The notes: generated by a model not told the origin, from the sequence alone. DNA of 64,000 nucleotides from CAWJPY01 sp963844865 (GCA_963844865.1 CAWJPY010000005.1:124001-188000); one strand, 5' to 3'; shown: positions 46,720-56,355, numbered from the stretch's first letter. Numbers and translations: made by a program.

Positions 46720-46732
46720 CGTGCCAGGCACC
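46720..46732. repeat. solitary GTGCCAGGCAC core
   Basis: A single CGTGCCAGGCACC between the convergent ends of the helicase and the beta-propeller genes. There are no 42-bp neighbours; it is a degenerate or minimal copy of the repeat family. Confidence 0.7.
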
Positions 46733-46787
46733 CATCGCGAACCCCGCCATGCCCACCGTCCGCGCCCTTCTCGGCGCCCCGACGGCG

Positions 46788-47834
46788 TCAGCCGGGACCG
46801 ATCTCGAGGGTCGGCTCCTCCTCGTCCGACCACTTCGGGAGCGTCGGGCCGGGCGCCGCGGGATCGCACCAGACCACGTCCCTGGGGGCCGCCGGAAGAT
46901 CGATGACCGCCTGGCGGCGCCCCTCCTTCACGTCCAGCACCGCCACCCGCGCATCCTCGAGGCCCACCGCGACCTGGGGCGTTCCATAGGGCGAGACCGC
47001 AACCCGCAGGGGCACGCCGTCCAGGGCGGTGCTCCGCTCTCCCTTGATCTTGAGGCCGTGCTTCCCGCGCTTGAGCGACCACCGGCTCACCACGCCACCG
47101 CCGGAGGCGCCGGCACATGCGGCCACCAGCGTGCGGCCGTCGGCGAGGAAGGCCACGTCACGGGGGCTGCCGTCCACGGGAAGTGATTCCACGAGGGCGA
47201 TGGTGGCCGGGTCGAGGAGCCGAATCGCCGCCGTGTCGGTGTCAGCCACGGCGAGCACGCCGAGGGCCGGCGACACCGCCACCCGAACCACGCCGCGGGG
47301 CAGCGCGCGGCGGTAGATCACCCGCTCGCTGATCATGTCCACCGCCACCAGGCGGGGGGCATCCTCACCCCGCGGATCGCGCTCCAGCACCAGCAGCACC
47401 GAGGCGGACACGGGAAGGACCTGCCAGGGGCTGGTGATGCCGGCGCGGATCCTCTTCATCAGGGCCCGCTCGGGGTAGCTGACCACGAGGATGTCACCCG
47501 CCACCACCAGATAGCGGTCCGGCTGGTCGCCGAAGTGCGGCATGGTGACACCGTCGAAATGGTCGCTCGCGGAGCGCGTCGCCAGGTCGATCACCGTGGT
47601 CCGCCCGTGCACCAGGTCGGGAGCGAAGAGCACCCCGGCGGGAGCCGGAAACAGCCAACCCACCTCGCCGGCGGGGACGGACGTGGTCCATCCTCCCTGA
47701 GGATCTGCGAGAACCACCGCGTCCCCGGCCGAGACCGCGATGACCCCGGCCGGCGGCTGCGTCTTGCCGTAGGCCAACCCCGTGACGAGGGCGATCCCCG
47801 CCGCCAGCACGCCGAGCCGCAGCCACCGCTCCAT
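46788..47834 (-). CDS. secreted beta-propeller-like (YVTN/WD-type) protein
   Basis: A 348-residue protein with an N-terminal signal or anchor (about 6-23, RLGVLAAGIALVTGLAYG) and repeated four-strand blades such as VAVSPALGVLAVADTDTAAIRLLDPATIALVESLPVDGSPRDVAFLADGRTLVAAC. This is the YVTN-type propeller pattern; five or six blades are visible. It is probably exported and a binding scaffold. The ATG at 47834 is followed by the only good signal sequence. It is divergent from queG and apparently a single-gene unit. Confidence 0.75.
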   Translation of the reverse strand: MERWLRLGVLAAGIALVTGLAYGKTQPPAGVIAVSAGDAVVLADPQGGWTTSVPAGEVGWLFPAPAGVLFAPDLVHGRTTVIDLATRSASDHFDGVTMPHFGDQPDRYLVVAGDILVVSYPERALMKRIRAGITSPWQVLPVSASVLLVLERDPRGEDAPRLVAVDMISERVIYRRALPRGVVRVAVSPALGVLAVADTDTAAIRLLDPATIALVESLPVDGSPRDVAFLADGRTLVAACAGASGGGVVSRWSLKRGKHGLKIKGERSTALDGVPLRVAVSPYGTPQVAVGLEDARVAVLDVKEGRRQAVIDLPAAPRDVVWCDPAAPGPTLPKWSDEEEPTLEIGPG

Positions 47835-47872
47835 GTCCTTACTGTACCTCGATCCCTGACATACTGGCAGCG

Positions 47873-48823
47873 ATGGATGGGCTGACGACCCGGTTCAAGG
47901 AGCGAGCTCGCGCGGAGGGCTTCGACCTGGTCGGAATCGCCGCCACCGGACCGGCCGCCACCGCCGTTCATCTCCAGCGATGGCTGGAGGCAGGAATGCA
48001 CGGTGACATGGCGTTCATGGCGCGCACCGTCGCCGAACGGGCCGATCCGTCACGGCTGCTCTCGGGGTGCCGGTCCGTGGCGGCTGTGGCCATGAGCTAC
48101 CACACCCTTCACCCAGTCTCCACGTCGTCGGCGCCCGATGACCGGGCCAGGGTCTGGATCTCCCGCTACGCCTGGGGACGCGACTACCACAAGATCATGA
48201 AGAAGGCCCTGGTCCGCCTGGGGCGCTGGCTGACCGCCCAGCGGCCGTCCGCGCGGTGGCGGGCGACCGTCGACACCGCCCCGATCCTGGAGCGGGAGTG
48301 GGCGGCCCGCGCGGGGCTGGGGTGGATCGGCAAGAACACCAGCCTCCTCAACCGGCGGCTCGGCTCGGAGCTCTTCCTCGGCCTCCTCCTCACCGACGTG
48401 GAGCTGGCGCCGGACGGACCGGTGCCAGAGCACTGCGGACGCTGTACCGCCTGCCTGGACGCCTGCCCGACATCGGCGTTCCCCACCCCTCGTCTCTTGG
48501 ACGCCAGGCGCTGCGTGTCCTACCTGACGGTGGAGCACCGGCACCAGATCCCGGCGGCGCTGCGCCCCGCCATGGACGCCATGGTGGCGGGGTGCGACAT
48601 CTGCCAGGAGGTGTGTCCGTGGACCGTCCGGGCCCACGCCACGTCCCACCCGCACTTCGAACCGGCCCCGCACCGCTTCCGACCCCTTCTCGCGGAGCTG
48701 GAGGCCATGGATGAGGAGGCGTACCGGCAGTGGCGGTCGGGCAGCCCGTTGACGAGGATCCCTCACGCCCAGTTCCGGCGGAGCCTGGCCGCGGCGCGCG
48801 CCAACCAGGGCCGCCATTCCTGA
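47873..48823 (+). CDS. queG: epoxyqueuosine reductase
   Basis: A 316-residue cobalamin- and [4Fe-4S]-dependent enzyme, last step of queuosine in tRNA. It has the N-terminal EGFDLVGIA, SYHTLHP, DYHKIMKKAL, the GLGWIGKNTSLL block, and two ferredoxin-like clusters: CGRCTACLDACP and CDICQEVCPW. Length is typical for the short form without the C-terminal HEAT repeats. The ATG at 47873 begins the family text. Other queuosine genes are not in the window. Confidence 0.96.
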   Translation: MDGLTTRFKERARAEGFDLVGIAATGPAATAVHLQRWLEAGMHGDMAFMARTVAERADPSRLLSGCRSVAAVAMSYHTLHPVSTSSAPDDRARVWISRYAWGRDYHKIMKKALVRLGRWLTAQRPSARWRATVDTAPILEREWAARAGLGWIGKNTSLLNRRLGSELFLGLLLTDVELAPDGPVPEHCGRCTACLDACPTSAFPTPRLLDARRCVSYLTVEHRHQIPAALRPAMDAMVAGCDICQEVCPWTVRAHATSHPHFEPAPHRFRPLLAELEAMDEEAYRQWRSGSPLTRIPHAQFRRSLAAARANQGRHS

Positions 48824-48852
48824 CGGACTGGCCCCGGCTCGGGCGTTTGCGG

Positions 48853-49401
48853 CTACTTCTTCTGCGGTCTCAGCACCATGGTGAGATCGCGGCCCTCCAG
48901 CTCGGCCGAGGGTTCGCGCTCGACACGCGCCACGTCGGCGAGGTGCTCACGCACCCGGCGCAGGATCTCGTACCCGTTCTCCGGCCGCCGCAGCTCGCGG
49001 AGGCGGAACATGATGGTGACCTTGACGTGCTTGCCTTCTTCCAGGAACTCCTTGGCACGTCGCACCTTGGTCTCGAAATCGTGGATATTGATGTTGGGAC
49101 GGAACTTGACTTCCTTGAGCTCGACCTGGTGTTGCTGCTTCTTGGCCTCCCGGGCCTTCTTCTCCTGCTCGTAGCGGAAACGGCCGTAGTCCATGATCTT
49201 GCACACGATCGGTCGTGTGTTCGCCGCAACCTCGACGAGGTCGAGCCCTTTGCCGCGGGCGATACGTAGGGCCTCGTCTACCGGCACCACCCCGATCTGC
49301 GCGCCGTCGTCGTCGATGAGGCGCACCGGTGACAGCCGAATCCGCTCGTTGACTCGCACCTGCGGCGCCTCTGGATCCTCCCGAAAAGCGTACTTCCGAA
49401 T
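48853..49401 (-). CDS. infC: translation initiation factor IF-3 with AUU start
   Basis: A 182-residue IF-3: N-terminal domain (VNERIRLSPVRLIDDDGAQIGV), the linker, and a C-terminal domain (KEVKFRPNINIHDFETKVRRAKEFLEEGKHVKVTIMFR). Starting at ATT (49401) gives 14 extra residues, IRKYAFREDPEAPQ, and a normal length; AAAGGAG lies seven bases upstream. The later GTG (49359) has no ribosome-binding site and would shorten the protein. AUU is the known autoregulated start of infC in E. coli. The usual neighbours rpmI and rplT are not present; infC stands alone here. Confidence 0.95.
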   Translation of the reverse strand: MRKYAFREDPEAPQVRVNERIRLSPVRLIDDDGAQIGVVPVDEALRIARGKGLDLVEVAANTRPIVCKIMDYGRFRYEQEKKAREAKKQQHQVELKEVKFRPNINIHDFETKVRRAKEFLEEGKHVKVTIMFRLRELRRPENGYEILRRVREHLADVARVEREPSAELEGRDLTMVLRPQKK

Positions 49402-49607
49402 GACCGTTCTCCTTTCCTCAGAAGTGGCTCATCCGCGACACTCTGATCCATGACCATGTACCCGCGGAGTATAGCAGAAGGTGGGCCTCGAACGACCACA
49501 ACCCCCTGATAGGCTGGGACCTGGAGAGATTTCCGAGACGTCCCGGAGGTCCTCGGGATCGGGCCGCCTACCGCGCCGGCGCTCGCGGCCTGCCGTAGGA
49601 TGGCAGC

Positions 49608-50255
49608 GTGAGCCAGATCTTCGAGCAGGCGCTGGTGCTGGACAGCCATCCCTACCGGGATCGGGACCTGCTCCTGGCGTTGCTGAGCCCACGACTCGGC
49701 GTCGTCAGAGGCGTGCTGCGGCGCGCCCGCGGAGGCAGGGCGCCCCAGGCCGCGGCGGCCCAGGTCCTGTCCCTGGTGCGGGTGACCGGCTTCGCCGGCC
49801 CCCACGCTGAGCTCGCCACCTTCCAGCGCCTGGAGCTCGTCACCTCGTCCTTCCCGGTCGCTGCGGACCTGGATCGCGCCGCCGCCGCCGCCGTCACCGC
49901 CGAGCTTCTCGCCACCTTCTGCTCCCCCGGCGAGGCCGCGCCGCGCCGCTTCCGGCTCGGGACGAGCCTCCTCGACGCCCTCCTCGAGGGGGGACGCCCC
50001 GACGCTCTGGTGGCCTACGCCGAGTACTGGATCCTGACCCTCTCCGGGCTGTTCCCAGGTGTCGAAGAGGCGCCGGTGGACGCGAGCGGGCGTCGTTTCC
50101 TCGAGGAGTGCCGCGTACGGCCCCCCTCCGAGCTGAACGGGACGCCTCCCGGGGAGACGGCGCGCTGGCTCGATCGGCGGGTGCGCGAGGAGGCAGAGCG
50201 CCCCCTTCGGGCCCTCGACTTCCTGCGCCGCCATGGTGGCGCCGACGCCTCCTGA
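49608..50255 (+). CDS. recO: DNA repair protein RecO
   Basis: A 215-residue RecO: OB-fold N-terminus (EQALVLDSHPYRDRDLLLALLSPRLGVVRGVLRRARG), then a helical domain including YAEYWILTLSGLFPG. RecO anneals ssDNA and loads RecA with RecR during gap repair. It is slightly shorter than the E. coli protein, and the zinc-finger cysteines of some homologues are absent. GTG is the start, divergent from infC. It precedes the response regulator by about 90 bases. Confidence 0.9.
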   Translation: MSQIFEQALVLDSHPYRDRDLLLALLSPRLGVVRGVLRRARGGRAPQAAAAQVLSLVRVTGFAGPHAELATFQRLELVTSSFPVAADLDRAAAAAVTAELLATFCSPGEAAPRRFRLGTSLLDALLEGGRPDALVAYAEYWILTLSGLFPGVEEAPVDASGRRFLEECRVRPPSELNGTPPGETARWLDRRVREEAERPLRALDFLRRHGGADAS

Positions 50256-50345
50256 TGCGAGCCGCTGCAGGGGTTATAATTGACAGCAGCGCCTGAAAAA
50301 GCCGTGGCGGGCGACGGCTGCGGCAGAAGTCACGCGGGAGTGGCC

Positions 50346-51809
50346 ATGAGCAGAACCATCCTCCTCGCCGACGACAGTCTGACGATCCAGAAGGTCGTCG
50401 AGCTGACGTTCGCCGACACCCAGTACAGTGTCGTGACACTGAGCAGCGGCGAGCAGCTGCTGGAGCAGCTGCCCACGGTCCGCCCGGACGTGATCATCTG
50501 CGACATCATCATGCCCGGCAAGGACGGCTACCAGGTGTGTCAAGAGATCAAGTCGGATCCCGACACCCTGCACATCCCGGTCGTGCTCCTGTCAGGCACC
50601 TTCGAGCCCTTCGACCGTGATCGGGCCCTCGCCGCCGGCTGCTCGGAGATCATTACCAAGCCCTTCGAGGCGCGGAAGCTCGTGGACACGGTCGACCGCC
50701 TCCTCAGCGCTCCACCGGAAGAGGCCACCATCGAGCCGGACCCGGTCATCCAGACATCGCCGACCGAGACCGTGTACATCCCCCGACCGGAGGCGACGCG
50801 CCCACCGCCCATCGGCTCCGAGCCAGTGGCGGCGGCGGAGCCGGTCGCTGACCTGGCGGCGGCGGACGAGAACGGCCTGGACTTCACCGACACCGGCTTC
50901 GCCGACATGGAGGCCGCCGGGGAAGGCACGCCGGAGCAGGCCGCCGAGCTCCCCGAGGAGGGTCTGGACTTCGAGTTCGGTAGCGACGAGGAGGAGGTCG
51001 AGGCCCCGGCGTTCGACGATGCCGCAGAGGACGAGCCCACTCGAAGCGGCCTGGGCGAAGACGAGCCCACCGACGTCCTGGAGCCCGAGCCGTCCGCGAC
51101 AACCGATCCAGACCTGGAGCTGGCCGTGAGCGCCCCGACGTTTCCTCCCCTACCGTCGGAGGAGCCCTTCCCCGCGGAGGATCCGGAGGCGGAGGCACAG
51201 AAGCCCATGTTCGACCGCTCCGCTCCCTTCTTCGTCGACACCGGAAGCCCCGCCGCGGACTTCGGGGAGGGCCCCTTCCGGGAAGGAGAGGAGACGGCGA
51301 CCGACGCGCCCCCCGCACCGAGCGAGCCGGACGAGCGCCCCGAGCCCGCGACAGCCCTCCCGGCCGCGACCGAACCCATCGCTCGCCCCCTGGCCACCTG
51401 GAACGGCCCCGGCCACGACACCGAACCCGGAGATCAGGGGGAGGCGGACGGCGACGGACTCGCGGAAGAGGAGGTGCTCGCGGCCGAAGAGGCGGCAACC
51501 GCCGCTGATGAGGAAGCGGACACCGCCCCCGTGAGCGCTCCCTCCGAGGAGGAGGTGGCGTTCACGCCCCCCACCCCCGAACCGCCGCCGACCCCGGCGG
51601 TGGAGGCCGCTCCACCCGCCACCCCGGGCGCTCTCTTGTCAGACGAGGACGTGGACCGCGTCGCGCGCCGTCTCCTCGAGCTTGCATCCGACCACATCGA
51701 GTCCGTGGCCTGGGAGGTGATCCCGGACATGGCCGAGATCGTGGTTCGAGAGCGCCTCCGCCAGCTGGAAGCGGAGGCCGAGAGAGCCTCCTCTGACAGT
51801 CTGCAGTGA
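50346..51809 (+). CDS. response regulator with long acidic linker and C-terminal helical motif
   Basis: A predicted 487-residue protein. Residues 1-120 form a receiver (ILLADDSLTIQKV, Asp53 in IICDIIMP, Lys near 100 in TKPFEA). Residues about 125-420 are low-complexity, rich in Glu, Ala and Pro and apparently disordered. The last 50 residues form a helical motif (DVDRVARRLLELASDHIESVAWEVIPDMAEIVVRERLRQL) seen at the end of similar Myxococcota and Acidobacteriota regulators. There is no DNA-binding domain, so output is probably protein-protein. The ATG has GGGAGTGG upstream. No kinase is adjacent. Confidence 0.88.
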   Translation: MSRTILLADDSLTIQKVVELTFADTQYSVVTLSSGEQLLEQLPTVRPDVIICDIIMPGKDGYQVCQEIKSDPDTLHIPVVLLSGTFEPFDRDRALAAGCSEIITKPFEARKLVDTVDRLLSAPPEEATIEPDPVIQTSPTETVYIPRPEATRPPPIGSEPVAAAEPVADLAAADENGLDFTDTGFADMEAAGEGTPEQAAELPEEGLDFEFGSDEEEVEAPAFDDAAEDEPTRSGLGEDEPTDVLEPEPSATTDPDLELAVSAPTFPPLPSEEPFPAEDPEAEAQKPMFDRSAPFFVDTGSPAADFGEGPFREGEETATDAPPAPSEPDERPEPATALPAATEPIARPLATWNGPGHDTEPGDQGEADGDGLAEEEVLAAEEAATAADEEADTAPVSAPSEEEVAFTPPTPEPPPTPAVEAAPPATPGALLSDEDVDRVARRLLELASDHIESVAWEVIPDMAEIVVRERLRQLEAEAERASSDSLQ

Positions 51810-51875
51810 CGCCCGCCGCCGGATGACCGGCGAAGCGCGACGCCGTCACCGACCGTCGCCGGGGGAGAGGCGACC

Positions 51876-52655
51876 ATGTCCGCGCTGCTGAACCGGTTGG
51901 CCGAGCAGCTGGCAGGCACGGCAGAGAACATCGTGGTCATGGATGCGCTGGACTCGACCCACGCCTTCGCCATTCGTCTCCTGGAGCAGATGGACGCGGA
52001 GAGCGTCCCCCTGCCGGTCACCGTGGTCGTTGCCCGCCGCCAGACCGAGGGAGTGGGCCGCAACGGCCGAGGATGGCGGTCCCCTGAAGGCGGGCTCTAC
52101 CTGAACTGGATGGTCACCCATCTCCATGCCAGCGTCATCCGGGCGCTCCCCATGCTGGCCGCGGCGGCCGCACACGCCGCGGTGACCACCCTGGGCGTCA
52201 CCGGAGCCGCCATCAAGTGGCCCAACGACGTCCTCGTCGACGGGCGCAAGCTGGCCGGCATCCTGGTCCATGCCCACCACGGACAGCCCACCTGGGCCAC
52301 CGTCGGCCTCGGCGTCAACCTGAGCGTCACGCCTCCTCTCGGCGAGGCAGAGGCCCGCCAGGCCGTCTCGGTGGCGGATCTGCTGGGTCCGGCTGGTTGG
52401 AACGAACGTTCGGCGGCCGTCGTCACCAGCTTCGTGCGTTCCCTGGTCCACTCCCTGGAAGAACCGGGGCCCGCGCTGGCCGCCTGGAAGACCCACCTCG
52501 TGCACCGGCCGGGGGAGGCCATCCAGGTCCGAACGACTGACGGGGCGTCCTTGGTCGGGACATTCGCCGGTGTCACCGAGGAGGGCTTCCTGAGGCTGGG
52601 CACATCCGACGGCGAGCGGATCGTCTCGGCGGGCGACGTGATGGAGGGTGACTGA
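51876..52655 (+). CDS. birA: biotin-[acetyl-CoA-carboxylase] ligase
   Basis: A 259-residue monofunctional biotin protein ligase. The family signatures RRQTEGVGRNGRGW (biotinoyl-AMP loop), KWPNDVLVDGRKLAGIL with the catalytic lysine, and WATVGLGVNL are present, followed by a small C-terminal SH3-like domain. There is no N-terminal helix-turn-helix, so it is not the E. coli repressor type. It attaches biotin to the carboxyl carrier protein. The ATG at 51876 has GGGGGAGAGG upstream. Confidence 0.94.
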   Translation: MSALLNRLAEQLAGTAENIVVMDALDSTHAFAIRLLEQMDAESVPLPVTVVVARRQTEGVGRNGRGWRSPEGGLYLNWMVTHLHASVIRALPMLAAAAAHAAVTTLGVTGAAIKWPNDVLVDGRKLAGILVHAHHGQPTWATVGLGVNLSVTPPLGEAEARQAVSVADLLGPAGWNERSAAVVTSFVRSLVHSLEEPGPALAAWKTHLVHRPGEAIQVRTTDGASLVGTFAGVTEEGFLRLGTSDGERIVSAGDVMEGD

Positions 52656-52694
52656 ACGTCGGGGCGCTGCCCTCCGCGGAATCGCAGAGGGACC

Positions 52695-54451
52695 CTACTT
52701 CAGACGCTCGAGAAACCGCTCCGGCGCCTCGAAGCCGGTGATCCGGAAGCGTTCCTTGCCGTCGCGGAAGACGATCACGGTGGGCATCCCCATGACCTCG
52801 AAGTTCTCCGCGGCTTCCACGTTCTCCGGGACGGAGTGGGTCTGGTCGACCTTGAAGCGCGCGTAGCCCGCGAGGATCCCGGCCACCCTGGGATCGGAGA
52901 ACGTCTTCTCGTCCAGCTCGCGGCAGGGGGCGCACCAGTCCGCATAGAAGTCCAGGATCACCGGCCGCCCGGAGGAGATGGCCGCCGTCACCGCGGCCTT
53001 ATCGTAATTTTGCCAGGCCAGCTCCGGCGCGTCTTCGGTGGACGAGCGCGGCAGCAGCAGCACTCCCGCCACCACCAGCCCGATGGAGACCAGGCGCATG
53101 AAGCGGTCCACCAGCGCCTGCTCATGGCCGGTGCGGTCCACCACCAGCAGGTACAGGCCGCCGGCTACGAGGACCGCGCCCATGGCCATCGCCCCCACGC
53201 TCGGGGGCATGAACGTGCGCGCGAAGTACACCGCCATGGCCACCAGCAGGACGCCGAAGACCTTGCGCACGCCCACCATCCACTGTCCGGACGCCGGTAG
53301 ACGGTTCACCGCCCCGGTGAACGTGCCGAGCACCAGGTACGGCACGCCGAGGCCGATGGCGAGGGTGAAGAACAGGGAGAAGCCGAGCACGGGGTCTCCC
53401 CGCTGGCCGACGAAGGTGAGCAGACCGAGCACGAAGGGTCCGATGCAGGGTGCGGCGACGAACCCCACCAAGAGGCCCATCAGGAGGGCCCCGCCGGCGC
53501 CGCTGCGGCCCCCGGAGGCGCGCATCGCCCAGCCCGGGACCCGCAGCTCCCAGAGCCCGAACATGGAGGCGGCGAGGGCGAGGAGGACGGCGACGATGAC
53601 GCCGACCACGACCGGGCTCTGGAGGGCGGTCCCGAACAGGGAGCCCGTCAGCGCGGCGGTCACGCCCAGCACCGAGTAGGTCACCGACATCCCCAGCACG
53701 TAGACCAGCGCCAGGGCGAAGCTCCCCCCGTTCCGCGTTTCGACTGCTGGGCGAAGAACCCCACCGTGATGGGAATCAGGGGGTAGACACAGGGCGTCAG
53801 GTTCAACGCCAGCCCGGCCAGGAAGACGGTGGCCAGCAGCAGGGGCAGGGACAGGTCGGCGAGGGGGCTGGGTGGATCACCCGCCGCCGCTCCCGCTCCC
53901 CCTGAGGGGGCCGCCGGACCGAACAGGTCCGTGTGCACCGGGACGCTCTTGGTTCCGGGGGCCGCCACGTCCACCCGCAGGCTGGCACGCTGCAGCACCG
54001 GCGGCAGGCACCGGGTGCCGTCGCACGCCTGAGCGGTCACCTCCACGGCGAGGTCAGTGGGCCCGCGCGCGTCGTCCGGTACCAGCAACCGGCCGACGAC
54101 CACCGTCTGTCCCTGCCACACGGAAATGGGCTGATCGGCGAAGGGGAAGGTCAAGGGCGTCGCCTCCGGAAAGCTCACGTCCGGCTGCGGCCAGCCGTCG
54201 GGGAGCAGCCAGCTCACGATCGTGGGCATGGAGAACTCGTCCCCGGGCTGATCGGAGTTGACGTGCCAGCCGCTCCGCACACTCACGACCGTCGCCAGCC
54301 GGGCCTGCTCGCCGGCTACCAGCGGCTGGCGGTCGGGCACCAGCTCGACGCGGAAGACCGGATCCGCGCTCCGCGCCTGTGCGCCGGCCATGGGCGCCAC
54401 CAAGAGCATGGCCCCAAGGGCCACCGCCATCCACCTCGACGATGCGCTCAC
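52695..54451 (-). CDS. DsbD-like thiol-disulfide interchange protein, one frameshift
   Basis: About 585 residues when joined. A signal peptide is followed by the N-terminal DsbD-alpha domain (FRVELVPDRQPLVAGEQARL, QACDGTRCLPP), then eight transmembrane helices starting LSLPLLLATVFLAGLALNLTPCVYPLIPITVGFF, and a C-terminal thioredoxin domain with FYADWCAPCRELDEKTF. It carries electrons from the cytoplasm to periplasmic proteins. The frame shifts in a run of six G (53724-53729 on the minus strand); one base change restores SFALALVYVLGMS. GTG 54451 has GGAGGT upstream and a good signal peptide; the open frame also runs into trmD. Confidence 0.9.
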
Positions 54452-54473
54452 GCTCAACTGACCTCCATCGGGC

Positions 54474-55232
54474 TCATGCGTCGTCACCGGGGTCCTCCTC
54501 CCGGCCGAGGGGCCGGATGAGCTGCCGGACCTCCTCGGGATACTGCTCCCAGCACTTCTTTACCAGATCGGGGCGTCTCGTTACCGTGGCCTCCACCGCC
54601 CGTTGCAGCCGCCAGCGGCGGATGGCCTCGTGGTGGCCGGACACCAGGATGTCGGGGACGCGGTGCCCCTCGACCTCCGGCGGCCGAGTGTAGCAGGGAT
54701 GGTCCAGCAGCCCGTTGACGAAGGAGTCCTCCGCCACCGACTCCGGGTCGCCCACGACGCCCTCGATCAATCTGGCCACCGCCTCGATGAGCGCCATGGC
54801 GGGCACCTCGCCGCCACCCAGGACGAAGTCCCCCAGCGAGACCTCCAGGGGTTGGAGGATGTCCACGATGCGCTCGTCGAACCCCTCGTAGCGTCCGCAC
54901 AGCACGATGGTCCGGTCGAGCTCCGCCAGCTCCCGGACCAGCGCCTCGTCGAGGGCTCTGCCCCGGGGGCTCATCATCACCACCCGCGTCCCGTCGGACC
55001 CGGCCCCCTCGAGCTCCCGCACGGCCGCCAACACGGGCGGTGCCTGCAGCACCATCCCGGCGCCCCCGCCGTAGGGCTCGTCGTCCACCTGCCGCCAGCG
55101 GTTGCCCGACCAGTCCCGGAGGTCGTGGACCTCGATGGTGACCAGGCCGCGATCCACAGCCCTGCCCAGCAGACCGGTCGTCCGGAATGGGTCGAACAGT
55201 TGCGGGAAGATGGTGACGACGTCGAAGCGCAT
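54474..55232 (-). CDS. trmD: tRNA (guanine37-N1)-methyltransferase
   Basis: A 252-residue SPOUT methyltransferase for m1G37. It starts RFDVVTIFPQLFDPF and has the VDDEPYGGGAGMVL loop, the knot region LCGRYEGFDERI, SLGDFVLGGGE and a C-terminal helical part. Asp of the ED-type catalytic site lies in GDFVLGGGEVPAM. It is the fourth gene of ffh-rpsP-khpA-rimM-trmD. The usual next gene rplS is missing; a DsbD-like gene follows. Confidence 0.97.
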   Translation of the reverse strand: MRFDVVTIFPQLFDPFRTTGLLGRAVDRGLVTIEVHDLRDWSGNRWRQVDDEPYGGGAGMVLQAPPVLAAVRELEGAGSDGTRVVMMSPRGRALDEALVRELAELDRTIVLCGRYEGFDERIVDILQPLEVSLGDFVLGGGEVPAMALIEAVARLIEGVVGDPESVAEDSFVNGLLDHPCYTRPPEVEGHRVPDILVSGHHEAIRRWRLQRAVEATVTRRPDLVKKCWEQYPEEVRQLIRPLGREEDPGDDA

Positions 55233-55251
55233 CGTGGTCGTCCGCAGGGAA

Positions 55252-55785
55252 TCAGGCGGTGACGGAGTCGTCGTCCAGGAGGCCCGGAGGAGCGTCCACC
55301 ACCACGACGCCGCCATCGAGGTCCACCTCGGCGACGATCTCGGGTACATAGGGCACCAGGTAGTCGCGCTCGGCGCGGCGGACCACGAGCCGGTCCTGAC
55401 CGGCGCCGCGGTCAAGGCCCACCACCTCGCCCATGGGCTCACCCGTCACGGATCGGCACCGGAGTCCCACCAGCTCGTGCTCGTAGTAGTACCCCTCGGG
55501 CAGGTCGTCACGACGCTGCTCGGGCAGGTACAGGTAGCGCCCACGCCACCCCTCGACGATATCCCGATCGCGCACCCCGGCCACCGAAAGCAACCAGCGG
55601 CCCTTGTGGGCGCGCACGCGGTGAACCTCGAAGAACTCCTCGGGTCCGTCCTCGCCGCCGAACCCGAACTGGACGCCGTCAGCCAGCCGCTCGGGGAAGT
55701 CGGTGATGATCTCCACCATCACGTCCCCGTGAACCCCGTGCGGCTTGGCCACGCGGCCCACGATCAACCACTGGGGCTCGGTCAA
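55252..55785 (-). CDS. rimM: ribosome maturation factor RimM
   Basis: A 177-residue protein: N-terminal RimM domain (IVGRVAKPHGVHGDVMVEIITDFPERL) and C-terminal PRC-barrel (YYEHELVGLRCRSVTGEPMGEVVGL). It assists 30S assembly through S19. Translation begins at TTG, where the family text starts; the ribosome-binding site is weak, consistent with reinitiation after khpA, which stops eight bases before. Confidence 0.95.
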   Translation of the reverse strand: MTEPQWLIVGRVAKPHGVHGDVMVEIITDFPERLADGVQFGFGGEDGPEEFFEVHRVRAHKGRWLLSVAGVRDRDIVEGWRGRYLYLPEQRRDDLPEGYYYEHELVGLRCRSVTGEPMGEVVGLDRGAGQDRLVVRRAERDYLVPYVPEIVAEVDLDGGVVVVDAPPGLLDDDSVTA

Positions 55786-55792
55786 GTGGCGC

Positions 55793-56032
55793 TTACTCGA
55801 GGATCTCGAGGACGAAGCGCTTCTGGATCTTCATCCCTGCGGCCGACAACAACGTCCTGATCGCCCGCGCCGTCCGCCCCTGGCGGCCGATCACCTTGCC
55901 GAGGTCGTCCGACCGCACCCTGAGCTCCAATACCGTGGTCTGCTCCCCCTCCACCTCGGTCACCTGCACATCTTCGGGATTGTCCACGAGAGCCTTGGCA
56001 ATCTCCTCGAGGAGATCTTTCATCGCACTCAC
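55793..56032 (-). CDS. khpA: KH-domain RNA-binding protein KhpA
   Basis: A 79-residue single KH domain with the type II GxxG loop as VIGRQGRTARAIRTLL. It follows a conserved LLEEIAKALVDNPEDVQV N-terminus. KhpA binds RNA, with KhpB in some bacteria. GTG has GGAG six or seven bases upstream. It lies between rpsP and rimM, its usual place. Confidence 0.95.
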   Translation of the reverse strand: MSAMKDLLEEIAKALVDNPEDVQVTEVEGEQTTVLELRVRSDDLGKVIGRQGRTARAIRTLLSAAGMKIQKRFVLEILE

Positions 56033-56057
56033 TGGCAGCTCCTTTCACGGCATGGTT

Positions 56058-56309
56058 TCAGGTCTGCTGCTGCTGCCGTTGCGCCCGCTGGATCAGGGAG
56101 CGGACCGTCTCGGAGACTCCAGCCCCCTGGCTCCGCCATTCTGCAACCTTGTCCAGGTCGATCCGAATTTCCGGGGGATCCGTGTGCGGGTTGTACACGC
56201 CCACCTGCTCCACGTAGTCTGCGTCCGGCGTCTTGCGCGAGTCCGAGACCACGACTCGGTACATCGGCTTGTGCTTGGCGCCTCCGCGCCGGAGCCTGAT
56301 CATCAGCAT
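56058..56309 (-). CDS. rpsP: 30S ribosomal protein S16
   Basis: An 83-residue S16: MLMIRLRRGGAKHKPMYRVVVSDSRKTPDADYVEQVGVYNP. The ATG at 56309 is preferred to the GTG two codons earlier because GGAG lies eight bases upstream and it gives the family N-terminus. The second gene of the ffh operon. Confidence 0.96.
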   Translation of the reverse strand: MLMIRLRRGGAKHKPMYRVVVSDSRKTPDADYVEQVGVYNPHTDPPEIRIDLDKVAEWRSQGAGVSETVRSLIQRAQRQQQQT

Positions 56310-56355
56310 GTCCACATCTCCTTCTCGCCGGTCGCGGAGCCGGCATTGTCCGTTG

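Noticed and set aside
49359..49359. GTG as the infC start
   Set aside because: No ribosome-binding site, and it would remove the first 14 residues of the normal IF-3 length; ATT at 49401 has AAAGGAG.
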